Program-made: the position numbers and the translations under genes
Notes under the pieces: model-generated
Database searches by the model: none
Seen by the model: the letters and a program-made list of their open reading frames with translations, nothing else
Told to the model about the DNA's origin: nothing
Shown: positions 9,295 to 17,016 of the stretch, piece by piece
Layout: each line of letters starts with the position of its first letter
Position numbering within the stretch: position 1 is the first letter of the stretch
Assembly (NCBI GenBank): GCA_035760645.1
Contig: DASTSO010000114.1
Location: forward strand, 36,631 to 100,630
Length of the DNA stretch: 64,000 bases
Reading direction: 5' to 3'
From: DASSTY01 sp035760645
GTDB taxonomy: Bacteria; Gemmatimonadota; Gemmatimonadetes; Gemmatimonadales; GWC2-71-9

Positions 9295-10092
9295 ATGACC
9301 ACACCCGTGACCCTTCCGCCCGTGGGCGAGGGAGTGATGCAGCCCCGGGAGCTCCCGCTGTCGCAGCCGACGCCTGCGCGGGTGCTCGTCGTGCTGCCCA
9401 CGTACAACGAGCGGAAGAATCTCTCGCTCATCGTGCCGGCCATCCTGGCGCAGGATCCTCGCATCGAGATCCTCGTCGTGGACGACAGCTCGCCGGACGG
9501 CACCGGGCAACTGGCCGACGAGATGGCCGCGGCGGAGCCGCGCGTCCACGTGCTGCACCGGGCGGTCAAGGAAGGGCTGGGACGGGCCTACCTGGCGGGC
9601 TTCGCCTGGGCGCTGCGGCAGCGGTACGATCTCGTCTTCGAGATGGACGCCGACTTCTCGCACGATCCGAAGTTCCTGCCCGACTTCCTCCGGGCCATCG
9701 AGAGCGGCGCCGACCTCGTCGTGGGCTCGCGCTACAAGCGGGGGGTCAACGTCATCAACTGGCCGATGAGCCGGCTCCTCCTCTCGTACGGCGCGAACAT
9801 CTACGCGCGCGTCGTCACGGGGCTGCCGCTCACCGACTCGACCGGCGGCTTCAAGTGCTTCCGCCGCCGGGTGCTCGAGGCGATCGACTTCGATCAGGTC
9901 CGCTCCAACGGCTACGCCTTTCAGATCGAGATGAGCTACCGGGCCTGGAACAAGGGATTCGAGATCGAGGAGATCCCGATCGTCTTCGTGGACCGGGTCG
10001 AGGGCCAGAGCAAGATGAGCAAGCGCATCGTGCGCGAGGCGATCTGGATGGTCTGGTGGCTCCGCTGGCTGGCCGTCGCGCGAAGGCTGTGA
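9295..10092 (+). CDS. Polyprenol-phosphate mannosyltransferase (DPM1-like)
   Basis: A 265-aa soluble GT2 enzyme with the full set of dolichol/polyprenol-phosphate mannose synthase motifs: VVLPTYNERKNL, LVVDDSSPDGTG, the metal-binding EMDADFSHDP, DLVVGSRYKRGV and the C-terminal IPIVFVDRVEGQSKMSKRI. The family transfers mannose (or another hexose) from a nucleotide sugar to a polyprenyl phosphate, giving the donor used by GT-C membrane enzymes such as the YfhO-like protein encoded just upstream. There is no C-terminal membrane domain, as in the yeast-independent bacterial and human DPM1 types. The gap to dapF is only 13 bp, so it may be cotranscribed with it. Confidence 0.9.
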   Translation: MTTPVTLPPVGEGVMQPRELPLSQPTPARVLVVLPTYNERKNLSLIVPAILAQDPRIEILVVDDSSPDGTGQLADEMAAAEPRVHVLHRAVKEGLGRAYLAGFAWALRQRYDLVFEMDADFSHDPKFLPDFLRAIESGADLVVGSRYKRGVNVINWPMSRLLLSYGANIYARVVTGLPLTDSTGGFKCFRRRVLEAIDFDQVRSNGYAFQIEMSYRAWNKGFEIEEIPIVFVDRVEGQSKMSKRIVREAIWMVWWLRWLAVARRL

Positions 10093-10105
10093 GCGGCGTG
10101 AGTCG

Positions 10106-10951
10106 ATGAGCGGCGCGCGGTTCTACAAGATGACCGGGTCGGGGAACGACTTCGTCTTCCTCGACGGCCGGGAGCATGCCGCCGCGGACTGGCCCGCCGA
10201 GCGGATCCGGGCGGCCTGCGACCGCCGGCGCGGCATCGGTGCGGACGGACTGGTGATCCTGAGCCCAGCGGCCGACGGGGCCGTCCGGATGAGCTACTTC
10301 AATGCCGACGGGGGCGAGGCCGCGATGTGCGGCAATGCCGCTCTCTGCAGCACCCGCCTCGCCGTCCGGCTGGCGCTGGCTCCCGGGGCCGCCGGCGACG
10401 AGCTGCAGCTCCTCACCCGGGTCGGCCCGGTCGCGGCGCGGCCCCTGGCCGGCGACGAGCTCGCCGAGATCCGGCTCCCCGATTTTCCGCTCCCGACGCC
10501 GGTGCCGGCGATCGCTCTCGAGCCGGGGGAGCGGTGGCTCCTGGCCGCGAAGGCCGGAGTCCCGCACCTCGTCGTCCGGGTGGGCGACGTTTCAACCGTC
10601 GACGTCGCGCGACGGGGCCGGCAGCTCCGGCGCGACCCGGCGACTGGGGGCGAGGGCGCCAACGCGAACTTCGTCAGCCCGCCGGTCGCGGGCCCGGATG
10701 GCGCCGAGGGCCGGTGGCGGATCCGGACGTTCGAGCGCGGCGTCGAGGGCGAGACGCTGGCGTGCGGTACCGGGACGGTGGCCACGGCGCTGGCGCTGCA
10801 CGTGGCCGGTGAGGCCGGGCTGCCGGTGCGGTTCGTGAGCTGGGGCGGGTCGCCCCTCAGCGTTCGGGCGCGGGTGGAGGACGGCTGGGCGCGCGACGTG
10901 TGGCTCGGCGGTGAAGGGCGTTTGGTGTTCGAGGGGCGTCTGGCGGACTGA
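10106..10951 (+). CDS. dapF: Diaminopimelate epimerase
   Basis: DapF interconverts LL- and meso-diaminopimelate for lysine and peptidoglycan synthesis, using two cysteines as a thiolate/thiol pair. The 281-aa protein starts FYKMTGSGNDFVFLDG, a clear DapF N-terminus. The first catalytic Cys is in MCGNAALC and the second in LACGTGTVATAL; the FERGVEGET block precedes the latter. The usual CGN[GA]xR pattern has Leu where Arg is expected, a notable change in the active-site loop. This is the last plus-strand gene before the convergent junction and the dif-like site. Confidence 0.93.
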   Translation: MSGARFYKMTGSGNDFVFLDGREHAAADWPAERIRAACDRRRGIGADGLVILSPAADGAVRMSYFNADGGEAAMCGNAALCSTRLAVRLALAPGAAGDELQLLTRVGPVAARPLAGDELAEIRLPDFPLPTPVPAIALEPGERWLLAAKAGVPHLVVRVGDVSTVDVARRGRQLRRDPATGGEGANANFVSPPVAGPDGAEGRWRIRTFERGVEGETLACGTGTVATALALHVAGEAGLPVRFVSWGGSPLSVRARVEDGWARDVWLGGEGRLVFEGRLAD

Positions 10952-10973
10952 GTCCCCAGGCCGGCTGGGCAGG

Positions 10974-11046
10974 TTCCGCAGGTTGAACGATTTCCGCAGG
11001 CTCGTTCCGCAGGTTCCTTCCGCAGGCTGTCGGCTTCTCGCAGGTT
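10974..11046 (+). repeat. Array of 11-bp direct repeats (TTCCGCAGG[T/C]T)
   Basis: Copies lie at 10974-10984, 10992-11002, 11005-11015 and 11018-11028, with a diverged copy at 11036-11046 (TCTCGCAGGTT). A partial copy (GGCAGGTT) precedes them at 10968. The ninth to eleventh bases alternate GTT, GCT, GTT, GCT, GTT. Unit start-to-start spacing is 18, 13, 13 and 18 bp. All copies face the same way, toward the dif-like site about 70 bp downstream. Gaps of 2-7 bp rule out a CRISPR array. Confidence 0.85.
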
Positions 11047-11116
11047 CTTCCCACACGACGAGTTATCCCGGAGCAGGGGAATCCGCACCGACTTCTCCAC
11101 ACTTTTCCTCATGCCT

Positions 11117-11144
11117 ACTTAACATAACATATCTTATACGTACT
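11117..11144 (-). other. dif: Candidate chromosome dimer resolution site (dif)
   Basis: Read on the minus strand the 28-mer divides into a XerC-like arm AGTACGTATAA, a 6-bp centre GATATG and a XerD-like arm TTATGTTAAGT. Against the E. coli dif sequence (from established knowledge) 21 of 28 positions agree, including all nine bases TTATGTTAA of the XerD core. It lies in the convergent gap where gene direction switches: all nine genes to the left point toward it from the left, and most genes to the right point toward it from the right. XerC/XerD and FtsK are not in the window, and a match of this length was judged by eye only. Confidence 0.68.
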
Positions 11145-11166
11145 TTCTTTAAGAGCCAAAGAGAAG

Positions 11167-11194
11167 GGCCGCGAGGCGTCCACCCCCGCGGCCC
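11167..11194 (-). terminator. Rho-independent terminator of the TPR gene
   Basis: An 8-bp perfect stem (GGGCCGCG at 11167-11174, CGCGGCCC at 11187-11194) with a 12-nt loop. On the minus strand it is followed by a pyrimidine-rich CTTCTCTTT tail, and it lies 44 bp after the stop of the gene at 11239-11964. Confidence 0.65.
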
Positions 11195-11238
11195 CCTCCG
11201 ATTTGGCTGCCCTGCCGTGCCGCTCGAGCGGCGCCGGC

Positions 11239-11964
11239 TCAGCTCCCCGACTCGGCGCCGCTCTTCGGCTGCTCCGGAACCGGCGGCAGCTTCCCCTTGG
11301 TCAGCTCCGCGAGCCGGACCTGCGCCTCCGTCACGCTCGGCGTCGTCGAGTACTTCTCGATCACCGTCCGGTAGATCCGTTCCGCCTCGCCCGGCTTCCC
11401 GGCCAGCCGGTACGCCCGCCCCGCGTTGACCAGGTAGTCCGACTTGAGATAGCTCTCCGTCGCCAGATCGGCCGCCTTCTCGTAGGCCGCCGCCGCTTCG
11501 CCGTACTTCTGCGCGTTCTCGAGCGCCGAGCCGAGGAGGCCGTTCGCCGGGACCGCGAACTGGGCCTTGGGCCCGGTCTTCAGGAAGTCCCGCAGGCCCA
11601 CCACGGCCAGCTCCGTCTGCCCGTTGACCAGGCGGGCCTGATTGAGCGAGATCGCCGCTTCGGCCGCCGCGTCGGTCCCCCCGTAGGTCGTAATGATCTT
11701 CTGGAAGTCGGCCGACGCCTGGGCGAGCTGGCCCGTCTCGGCCAGGCCCCGTGCCTCCAGCAGCTGCCGCTGGGCGAACTGCTCCTTCCGTCCGCCGCCG
11801 GCCAGCGCGATGTAGCCGCCCACCGCGACCACCGCCGCGCCGATGCCGACCGCGATCAGCGTGCGCTTCTGCCCGCCCGGAGCCCGCCGCGCGGGCGTCG
11901 CCGGGCCGCCCTGCGGCGTGTTGGTCGTCTGAGAGGTCGTCGGTTCCACGGTCGTCGTCGCCAT
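11239..11964 (-). CDS. TPR-repeat protein with one membrane anchor (YfgM-like)
   Basis: A 241-aa protein with a Thr/Pro-rich cytoplasmic N-terminus, one transmembrane helix at about 35-55 (LIAVGIGAAVVAVGGYIALA) and TPR-like helical repeats covering residues 60-220 (for example SALENAQKYGEAAAAYEKAA and NAGRAYRLAGKPGEAERIY). The topology matches YfgM/TPR_21 proteins, which sit in the inner membrane with TPRs in the periplasm and assist envelope protein traffic. It stands alone between the dif-like junction and a tRNA gene. The family match is inferred from topology and repeats; the exact role is not known. Confidence 0.7.
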   Translation of the reverse strand: MATTTVEPTTSQTTNTPQGGPATPARRAPGGQKRTLIAVGIGAAVVAVGGYIALAGGGRKEQFAQRQLLEARGLAETGQLAQASADFQKIITTYGGTDAAAEAAISLNQARLVNGQTELAVVGLRDFLKTGPKAQFAVPANGLLGSALENAQKYGEAAAAYEKAADLATESYLKSDYLVNAGRAYRLAGKPGEAERIYRTVIEKYSTTPSVTEAQVRLAELTKGKLPPVPEQPKSGAESGS

Positions 11965-12009
11965 GTTGTGTGAGCCCGCCAGGTGAAGCTGAAGGAGTAA
12001 GGGTTGCGA

Positions 12010-12083
12010 TGCCCCCGGCGTGATTCGAACACGCGGCCAACAGTTTAGGAAACTGCTGCTCTATCCAGCTGAGCTACGGGGGC
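12010..12083 (-). tRNA. tRNA-Arg (anticodon CCU)
   Basis: On the minus strand the cloverleaf is complete: acceptor GCCCCCG paired with CGGGGGC, D-arm GCTC/GAGC, anticodon stem GCAGT/ACTGT with loop TTCCTAA, and T-arm containing GTTCGAATC. The loop gives anticodon CCT, so it reads AGG arginine codons. The discriminator base is A, and no CCA is encoded. It is 74 nt long. Confidence 0.95.
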
Positions 12084-12151
12084 GTCCCGACACGAACCTT
12101 GAAATTTCGCGCCGGCACCCCACCTCGGGCAAGGCCGTCGGGCGCCGCCCC

Positions 12152-12979
12152 TCACTTGCTGCGGTCGTCCAGGGCCGCCTGGCGCAGCTCGGCGATCGTC
12201 CGCTCGTGGGCCTTGTACTCCGGCCGCCCCGCCTTCATTTCCGCGTCGTAGTGGGCGAGGAAGTCCCCGTAGACCTTCCGCAGTCCCGCCTCGTCCTTGC
12301 TCCAGCGCGCTGCATTGGCGAGCAGCACGTACCCCAACAGGTCCCCCGGCTGCTCGCGCAGCATGGTGTCGGCCAGGGCCCGGCCGGCGGCGACGTTGCC
12401 GGAGTGGAGCTGCAGCAGCGCCGCATGGAAGCGGGCATCGCCGTCCACGCTGTCGAGCTGCCCGTAGGCCATCAGCGCCATCGGCATGAAGCGCTCGGCG
12501 GTGGCCTGGTCTCCCTTTTCGGCCGCCGTCATCACCCGGTTGTAGAGGCGGTCGAACCGTTCGCGGGGACTCATCGCACTGATGTCGGGTGGCGCGCCGC
12601 CGGGCGCCCCGCCGTCGTCCGCACCGCCCGCGGCGAACGGCGCGGCGGCGGTGCCGCCGGCAACGGTGGCCAGGGTCTGCGTTTCCCGCCGCCCCAGCCA
12701 GAGCACCAGCGCCAGGACGGCGAGGACCCCGACGCCGGCCAGCACCCACCCCGAGCGTCCGGCCGCCGCTCCCCGCCGGCCGGGGGACACGGCCGCCGGA
12801 CGCCCGAGCCCGCCGTCGAGCGGCTCGCCACAGGCGTCGCAGAACCGCGCCCCCGGACGCTGCTCGGCCCGGCACTGAGGGCATGACCGGGCCCGGAGGC
12901 CCGCCCCGCAGGAGAGACAGAAGTTGCCCGCGGCGGCGGCCCCGCAGGCTGGACAGGTGGTTTCGGGCGTGGTGGGCAT
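12152..12979 (-). CDS. Double zinc-ribbon protein with one transmembrane helix
   Basis: The 275-aa protein begins with two zinc ribbons: CPACG/CLSCG and CPQC/CDACG (within residues 9-53). A Pro/Gly-rich stretch leads to a transmembrane helix WVLAGVGVLAVLALVLWL (about 73-90). The remaining 185 residues form a helical, TPR-like domain with ALLQLHSGNVAAGRALADTM and VLLANAARWSKDEAGLRKV. ATG at 12979 was chosen because it directly precedes the first ribbon. Zinc-ribbon plus TPR architecture is seen in many uncharacterised envelope proteins; no specific function is claimed. The gene lies downstream of nothing on the same strand except the tRNA-Arg that follows it. Confidence 0.65.
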   Translation of the reverse strand: MPTTPETTCPACGAAAAGNFCLSCGAGLRARSCPQCRAEQRPGARFCDACGEPLDGGLGRPAAVSPGRRGAAAGRSGWVLAGVGVLAVLALVLWLGRRETQTLATVAGGTAAAPFAAGGADDGGAPGGAPPDISAMSPRERFDRLYNRVMTAAEKGDQATAERFMPMALMAYGQLDSVDGDARFHAALLQLHSGNVAAGRALADTMLREQPGDLLGYVLLANAARWSKDEAGLRKVYGDFLAHYDAEMKAGRPEYKAHERTIAELRQAALDDRSK

Positions 12980-13262
12980 GCAGGGTCCCCGGGAGGTGGA
13001 ATCTGCAGGCGAACACGGGGAGGGTCCGGTCGCGAGCCGCTTCCGTGGTACTGCCCAAGAAGTTGCGCGGCGCCGCCCCCCCGCGTCAACCACGTCCCTG
13101 CCGGCAGCATCCCCGGGGTCCGACCCCGGACTTATCCTTTCTTCATCCCAGGAATGTCCCTTTCTTCATCCTCCGTATCTTGCCGGAATCCCCGGATGAC
13201 CGTAATGTGGCTCAGGTGGCGACCTCGGTCGCGTATCAGGCCCTGAACAGAGGTGGTGCCGC
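12980..13262. promoter_or_regulatory. Divergent regulatory region upstream of the cytochrome operon
   Basis: This 283-bp gap separates the minus-strand zinc-ribbon gene from the plus-strand cytochrome operon and must hold promoters for both. Visible structure includes a perfect 13-bp direct repeat (13136-13148 and 13159-13171) and, just after, TATCTT at 13177-13182 that could act as a -10 element. A GC-rich inverted repeat, GGGGTC/GACCCC, lies near 13114-13127. No small gene is evident. Confidence 0.45.
13136..13171 (+). repeat. Tandem 13-bp direct repeat upstream of the cytochrome operon
   Basis: CCTTTCTTCATCC occurs at 13136-13148 and again at 13159-13171, 23 bp apart start to start, about two helical turns. 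Both lie about 100 bp before the first cytochrome start, a position suited to a dimeric activator or repressor. No known operator was recognised. Confidence 0.6.
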
Positions 13263-14885
13263 ATGGCCCATTTCCGTCTTGCGTCCGCCCTGCGTCTGCT
13301 GGGCGTGCTCCCCGCCCTGGTCTTCCTCGCCTCGGCCTGCTCGAGCGAGAAGATCGTCTTCCGTGACCCCCGCACGGCCAAGACCCCGGCCGACACCGCG
13401 GGCGGCTACCTCGGCTATTTCGACGTCGCCAACAAGCAGACCACCTGCGGGGGCTGCCACGTCGCGCACCAGCGCGACTGGAAGGGGACGCCCCACGCCG
13501 GGGCCTACAAGACGCTCACCGACCTCGGGAGCGAGGCCCAGCCGTTCTGCTTCAACTGCCACACGGTCAACGGCCGCGGCAACAAGAGCGACTCGACGGC
13601 CAAGGTCGGGTGGAATCAGGTCCAGGACTCCTCCTACCACGACGTCCAGTGCGAGAGCTGCCACGGCCCGGGCTTCCAGCACGTGCAGTCGCCGGACACG
13701 CCGGGCAACGTTCCGCTCGCGCACGTCTCGATGGACGACAGCAGCGCGAGTTGTGCCGCCTGCCACAGTGGGACCCACCACCCGTTCGTCAACGAGTGGA
13801 AGCAGTCGGGCCACAGCGGGATCATCGCAGAGGCGGCGGGCCGGACCGAGTGCCAGAGCTGTCACAACGGGCTGGGTACCCTCAAGTCGTGGGGCGTGAA
13901 CACGGCCTTCGCCGAACAGGGCCGCACCACCCCGATGGCGGTGACCTGCGCGGTCTGCCACAACCCGCACGGGTCGCCCAACGAGAGCCAGCTGCGCTTC
14001 TCGATCTCCAGTCCCGACCCCGAGCAGAATCTCTGCATGCGCTGCCACCTGCGGCGCGCGGAGCCCGCAGGCGGCGCCTACGGCCTCGGCCCGCACGCGC
14101 CGCAGGGCGCCGTGCTCCTCGGCACCGCCGGCTATCGCGCCCGCAACTTCGCCTACGACACGGCCCGCATCTTCACCTCGCACGCCTCGGAGCGGAATCC
14201 GCGGCTCTGCGCCGGTTGCCACGTGCAGAACTACGAGGTGACCGACAGCCTGACGGGCACCTTCCAGTTCCGCGCGACCGGCCACCTGTTCAAGGCCGAT
14301 CCGTGCGTCGATCCCGCGACCCGGAAGCCGCTCGCCGACAACAGCTGCGCCTACACGACCGACGTGCGCTCGTTCCGCGCCTGCGCCAACTCGGGCTGCC
14401 ACGCCTCGGAGCAGGCGGCCGCGTCGGCGCTCGTCAACGAACGCGACCGCATCAACACGCTCGCCAACCAGATCTGGGCGGACAACAACGCGAACGACAA
14501 GGTCGACGCCGGCGATACGGGGTACCTCGCCCAGATCATGACCAGCACCCCGACCGCCTTCCAGGCCGATACGGTCATCTCGCCGGCCGAAGGCGCGCTG
14601 TTCAACATCCGCCTCGTCGTCGAGAAGCGCTATGCGAACGGCGACCGGTCCCTCGGCGTGCACAACCCCTTCCTCGCCGAGGCGCTGCTGCGGGCCAACG
14701 TGACCGAGCTGCAGCAGGTCTACGGCCTCGGGGCGCCCTCGGCCGCGGTGCAGCGGATCCTCGAGAGCCCGCTGCCGGAGCAGTCGCTCCAGCGTCCGCC
14801 GCGGCGGATCCTGCCGGGCCTGCAGACCTCGTTGCACGGCGCCCCAGCCCGGGCGGCGGGCGCTCGGGACGTGTCGCTGCGCTGA
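13263..14885 (+). CDS. Multihaem c-type cytochrome, probable lipoprotein (8-9 haems)
   Basis: The 540-aa protein starts with a lipoprotein-like signal peptide ending LASAC, giving Cys26 as a likely lipidated residue. It has eight CxxCH haem sites (the first, CGGCH, at 62-66; then CFNCH, CESCH, CAACH, CQSCH, CAVCH, CMRCH, CAGCH) and one CX4CH site (CANSGCH). The last 160 residues have no haem motif and contain a possible Ca-binding-like acidic stretch DNNANDKVDAGDTG. It opens a four-gene plus-strand cluster. By comparison with porin-cytochrome conduits it may be a periplasm- or outer-membrane-attached electron carrier. The partner and the substrate are unknown, and lipidation is a prediction because the residue at -3 is Ala rather than Leu. 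Confidence 0.85.
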   Translation: MAHFRLASALRLLGVLPALVFLASACSSEKIVFRDPRTAKTPADTAGGYLGYFDVANKQTTCGGCHVAHQRDWKGTPHAGAYKTLTDLGSEAQPFCFNCHTVNGRGNKSDSTAKVGWNQVQDSSYHDVQCESCHGPGFQHVQSPDTPGNVPLAHVSMDDSSASCAACHSGTHHPFVNEWKQSGHSGIIAEAAGRTECQSCHNGLGTLKSWGVNTAFAEQGRTTPMAVTCAVCHNPHGSPNESQLRFSISSPDPEQNLCMRCHLRRAEPAGGAYGLGPHAPQGAVLLGTAGYRARNFAYDTARIFTSHASERNPRLCAGCHVQNYEVTDSLTGTFQFRATGHLFKADPCVDPATRKPLADNSCAYTTDVRSFRACANSGCHASEQAAASALVNERDRINTLANQIWADNNANDKVDAGDTGYLAQIMTSTPTAFQADTVISPAEGALFNIRLVVEKRYANGDRSLGVHNPFLAEALLRANVTELQQVYGLGAPSAAVQRILESPLPEQSLQRPPRRILPGLQTSLHGAPARAAGARDVSLR

Positions 14886-14913
14886 CCGGCGGCTCGGGAC
14901 CGGCACCACCGGC

Positions 14914-17016
14914 ATGGCCGTCGGCGCCTCGGCGCTCCTCCTCCGCGCGGCCGCCGCGCTGATCCAGGCGGGCACCCGGCCTCAGGGCCAGGGTGTCCCG
15001 CCGTTCACGCCCGATTCGGGGCCGATCGGCGCCCACCAGCAGATCGCCCTCGACTCGACCGTCCGGGCCCACACCCTTCCCGACCCGGTCATCGCCACCG
15101 TCCAGTGGATCTTCCAGCGCCCGCCCTGGGTCATGTGGGGCGGCGCGATCCTCGCGGCCAGCGTCGCCGCCCTGGTGTGCTGGTGGATCTGGACGCACCG
15201 CGCGGCGCTCCGCCACTGGTTCGCGACCCGCAGCGCCGGCGTCACCGCGGCGCTGGCGGCCGGCGTCGTGGCGCTCGTGGCCCTTGCGGCGATCCTGGGG
15301 CACCGGACCTACCAGTTCGTGGAGCACGACAACCGCATGTGCACCGGCTGCCACGTCTTCGTCGGCAGCGGCGAGGCGTGGGTACTCCCCGACACCGGCT
15401 ACTACAGTCTCGTGCCGCGCCTCGAGGGCAAGCACGACACGCTGAGCTGCCACGCATGCCATGCGCTGCATCCGGTGAAGGAAGCGGTCAAGATGGTCTA
15501 CTGGATGTCAGGGCGCCGCGACACGACCATCCCGCCGCATGCGAAGGTGCCGCGCGACGTCTGCGCCCGCTGCCACATCCAGGGCGAGGCGAAGGAGACC
15601 TGGCAGGCGATCGCCGCGACGGCGGGCCACCGCACCCACCTCGAGTCCGACTCCTCGGCGCTCAAGGGCAAGATCGAGTGCCTGACGTGTCACGCGCAGA
15701 CGGCTCACCGTTTCCAGCCCGCCAACGCGACCTGCGCACAATCGGGCTGCCACAGCGACGTCAAGATCGTCCTGGGACGGATGAGCCGGCAGACCCGGAT
15801 GCACTGCACGGCGTGCCACGACTTCACGGCCACGGTGCCCGCCCTCGCGACCCGCGACTCGGCCGCACGCACGCTCTCGCCGAACATCCAGCAGTGCCTC
15901 TCGTGCCACCCGATGCAGCGCCTGGTCGGCGAGTTCGACCCGAAGCAGGACCCGCACAAGGGCCAGTGCGGCCTCTGCCATAACCCGCACGAGCAGACAC
16001 GCCCGGCCCAGGCGATCAAGAGCTGCACGACCTCGGGCTGCCACGGCGACTGGCGGAAGGTGCCCTTCCATACCGGGGCCATCCACCGTCGCGTCGCCGC
16101 CGACTCGACGACCTGCGCGACCTGCCACGTCCCGCACCGCGCGCGCGTGGATGCGAGCGACTGCACCGGCTGCCACACGAGCGTGCGTGAGCGGAAACGG
16201 CATCCCGATCTGCACCCGCCGCTGCCCTTCGACACGACGCGCGCGCTCCGTACCTTCTCGCTTCGGCCGGCCCCGCACCCGGACCTCGTGCCGCCGCGCG
16301 GACCCGAGCGGGCCCCGCCGCGCGGCAAGGGCGACGTGCCGCCCGCGGACGATGCGCCGGCTCCAGCGGTCGCCGCAGCCGTGACAGCCGCCGCAGCGAC
16401 CGCCCCCGATTCCTTCTCCCATGCGCGCCACCGTTCGCTCCCCTGCCTCACCTGCCACGACGTGGCCTCCCGGACCCGGCGCCTGACGTTCGAGCGACCG
16501 CGCGGCTGCCAGATCTGCCATCACCAGGCGTCGCGACGGAACGACTGCGCGCAGTGCCACCGACCGGCGGAGATCGCCGACTCGATGCCGCTCCAGGTGG
16601 CGATCGCGGCGGCCCGGCAGCCGCCGCGATCGCGCACGGTGGCGTTCTCCCACCCGGCGCACCGCGAGATCGCCTGCGTGCAGTGCCACACGACGCCGGT
16701 CACGCGCGCGCCGAGCGACTCGGCGGCGACCTGCCGGGCCTGCCACGACCAGCACCACACGGTGGGACGCAGTTGCGGCACCTGCCACCGCGGCGAGGAG
16801 GTCCGGACGGCGCACGCGCCGCCGGTCAACGCGCACCAGGACTGCGACGCGTGCCATGCGCCGGCCACCGTGGCCGAGCTCACGCCGACGCGGCCGCTCT
16901 GCCTGACGTGCCACCAGCCGCAGCGGGAACATTACGCGGATCGGCAGTGCACGACGTGTCACTTCCTCACGTCGCCCGAGGCCTACCGGTCGCACCTGCG
17001 GAGAGGAGCGGCGTGA
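14914..17016 (+). CDS. Membrane-anchored 20-haem cytochrome with NapC/NirT-like N-terminal part
   Basis: This 700-aa protein has two transmembrane helices at about 73-93 and 108-128 (a further hydrophobic stretch lies at 5-20), then haem sites starting with CTGCH at 143-147. There are 18 CxxCH sites and two CX4CH sites (CAQSGCH and CTTSGCH). Eleven sites precede a Pro/Ala-rich linker (about 450-505) and nine follow it. The first part, with NRMCTGCH and a nearby CHACHALHP, resembles NapC/NirT/CymA quinol dehydrogenases; the C-terminal part resembles class III or c7-type modules. It probably takes electrons from quinol at the inner membrane and spans much of the periplasm. This role is inferred. 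The stop overlaps the barrel gene by 4 nt. Confidence 0.85.
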   Translation: MAVGASALLLRAAAALIQAGTRPQGQGVPPFTPDSGPIGAHQQIALDSTVRAHTLPDPVIATVQWIFQRPPWVMWGGAILAASVAALVCWWIWTHRAALRHWFATRSAGVTAALAAGVVALVALAAILGHRTYQFVEHDNRMCTGCHVFVGSGEAWVLPDTGYYSLVPRLEGKHDTLSCHACHALHPVKEAVKMVYWMSGRRDTTIPPHAKVPRDVCARCHIQGEAKETWQAIAATAGHRTHLESDSSALKGKIECLTCHAQTAHRFQPANATCAQSGCHSDVKIVLGRMSRQTRMHCTACHDFTATVPALATRDSAARTLSPNIQQCLSCHPMQRLVGEFDPKQDPHKGQCGLCHNPHEQTRPAQAIKSCTTSGCHGDWRKVPFHTGAIHRRVAADSTTCATCHVPHRARVDASDCTGCHTSVRERKRHPDLHPPLPFDTTRALRTFSLRPAPHPDLVPPRGPERAPPRGKGDVPPADDAPAPAVAAAVTAAAATAPDSFSHARHRSLPCLTCHDVASRTRRLTFERPRGCQICHHQASRRNDCAQCHRPAEIADSMPLQVAIAAARQPPRSRTVAFSHPAHREIACVQCHTTPVTRAPSDSAATCRACHDQHHTVGRSCGTCHRGEEVRTAHAPPVNAHQDCDACHAPATVAELTPTRPLCLTCHQPQREHYADRQCTTCHFLTSPEAYRSHLRRGAA

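Larger units (their letters stand above)
10952..11238. other. Convergent intergenic region with repeat array, dif-like site and terminator
   Basis: This 287-bp gap separates dapF (+) from a minus-strand TPR gene. From left to right it holds five to six copies of an 11-bp direct repeat (10974-11046), an AT-rich island (about 11100-11160) with a dif-like 28-mer at 11117-11144, and a GC hairpin at 11167-11194 that can terminate the minus-strand gene. No open frame with coding character is seen. The AT-rich patch contrasts sharply with its GC-rich surroundings, and because both flanking genes point inward it is not an obvious promoter. Confidence 0.8.

Noticed and set aside
10974..11046. CRISPR array
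   Set aside because: Repeat units are only 11 bp with 2-7 bp gaps, so there are no spacers, and no cas gene is present.
13166..13195. Sigma-54 (-24/-12) promoter before the cytochrome operon
   Set aside because: A TTGCC is present, but the matching GG of the -24 element at the required distance is absent.
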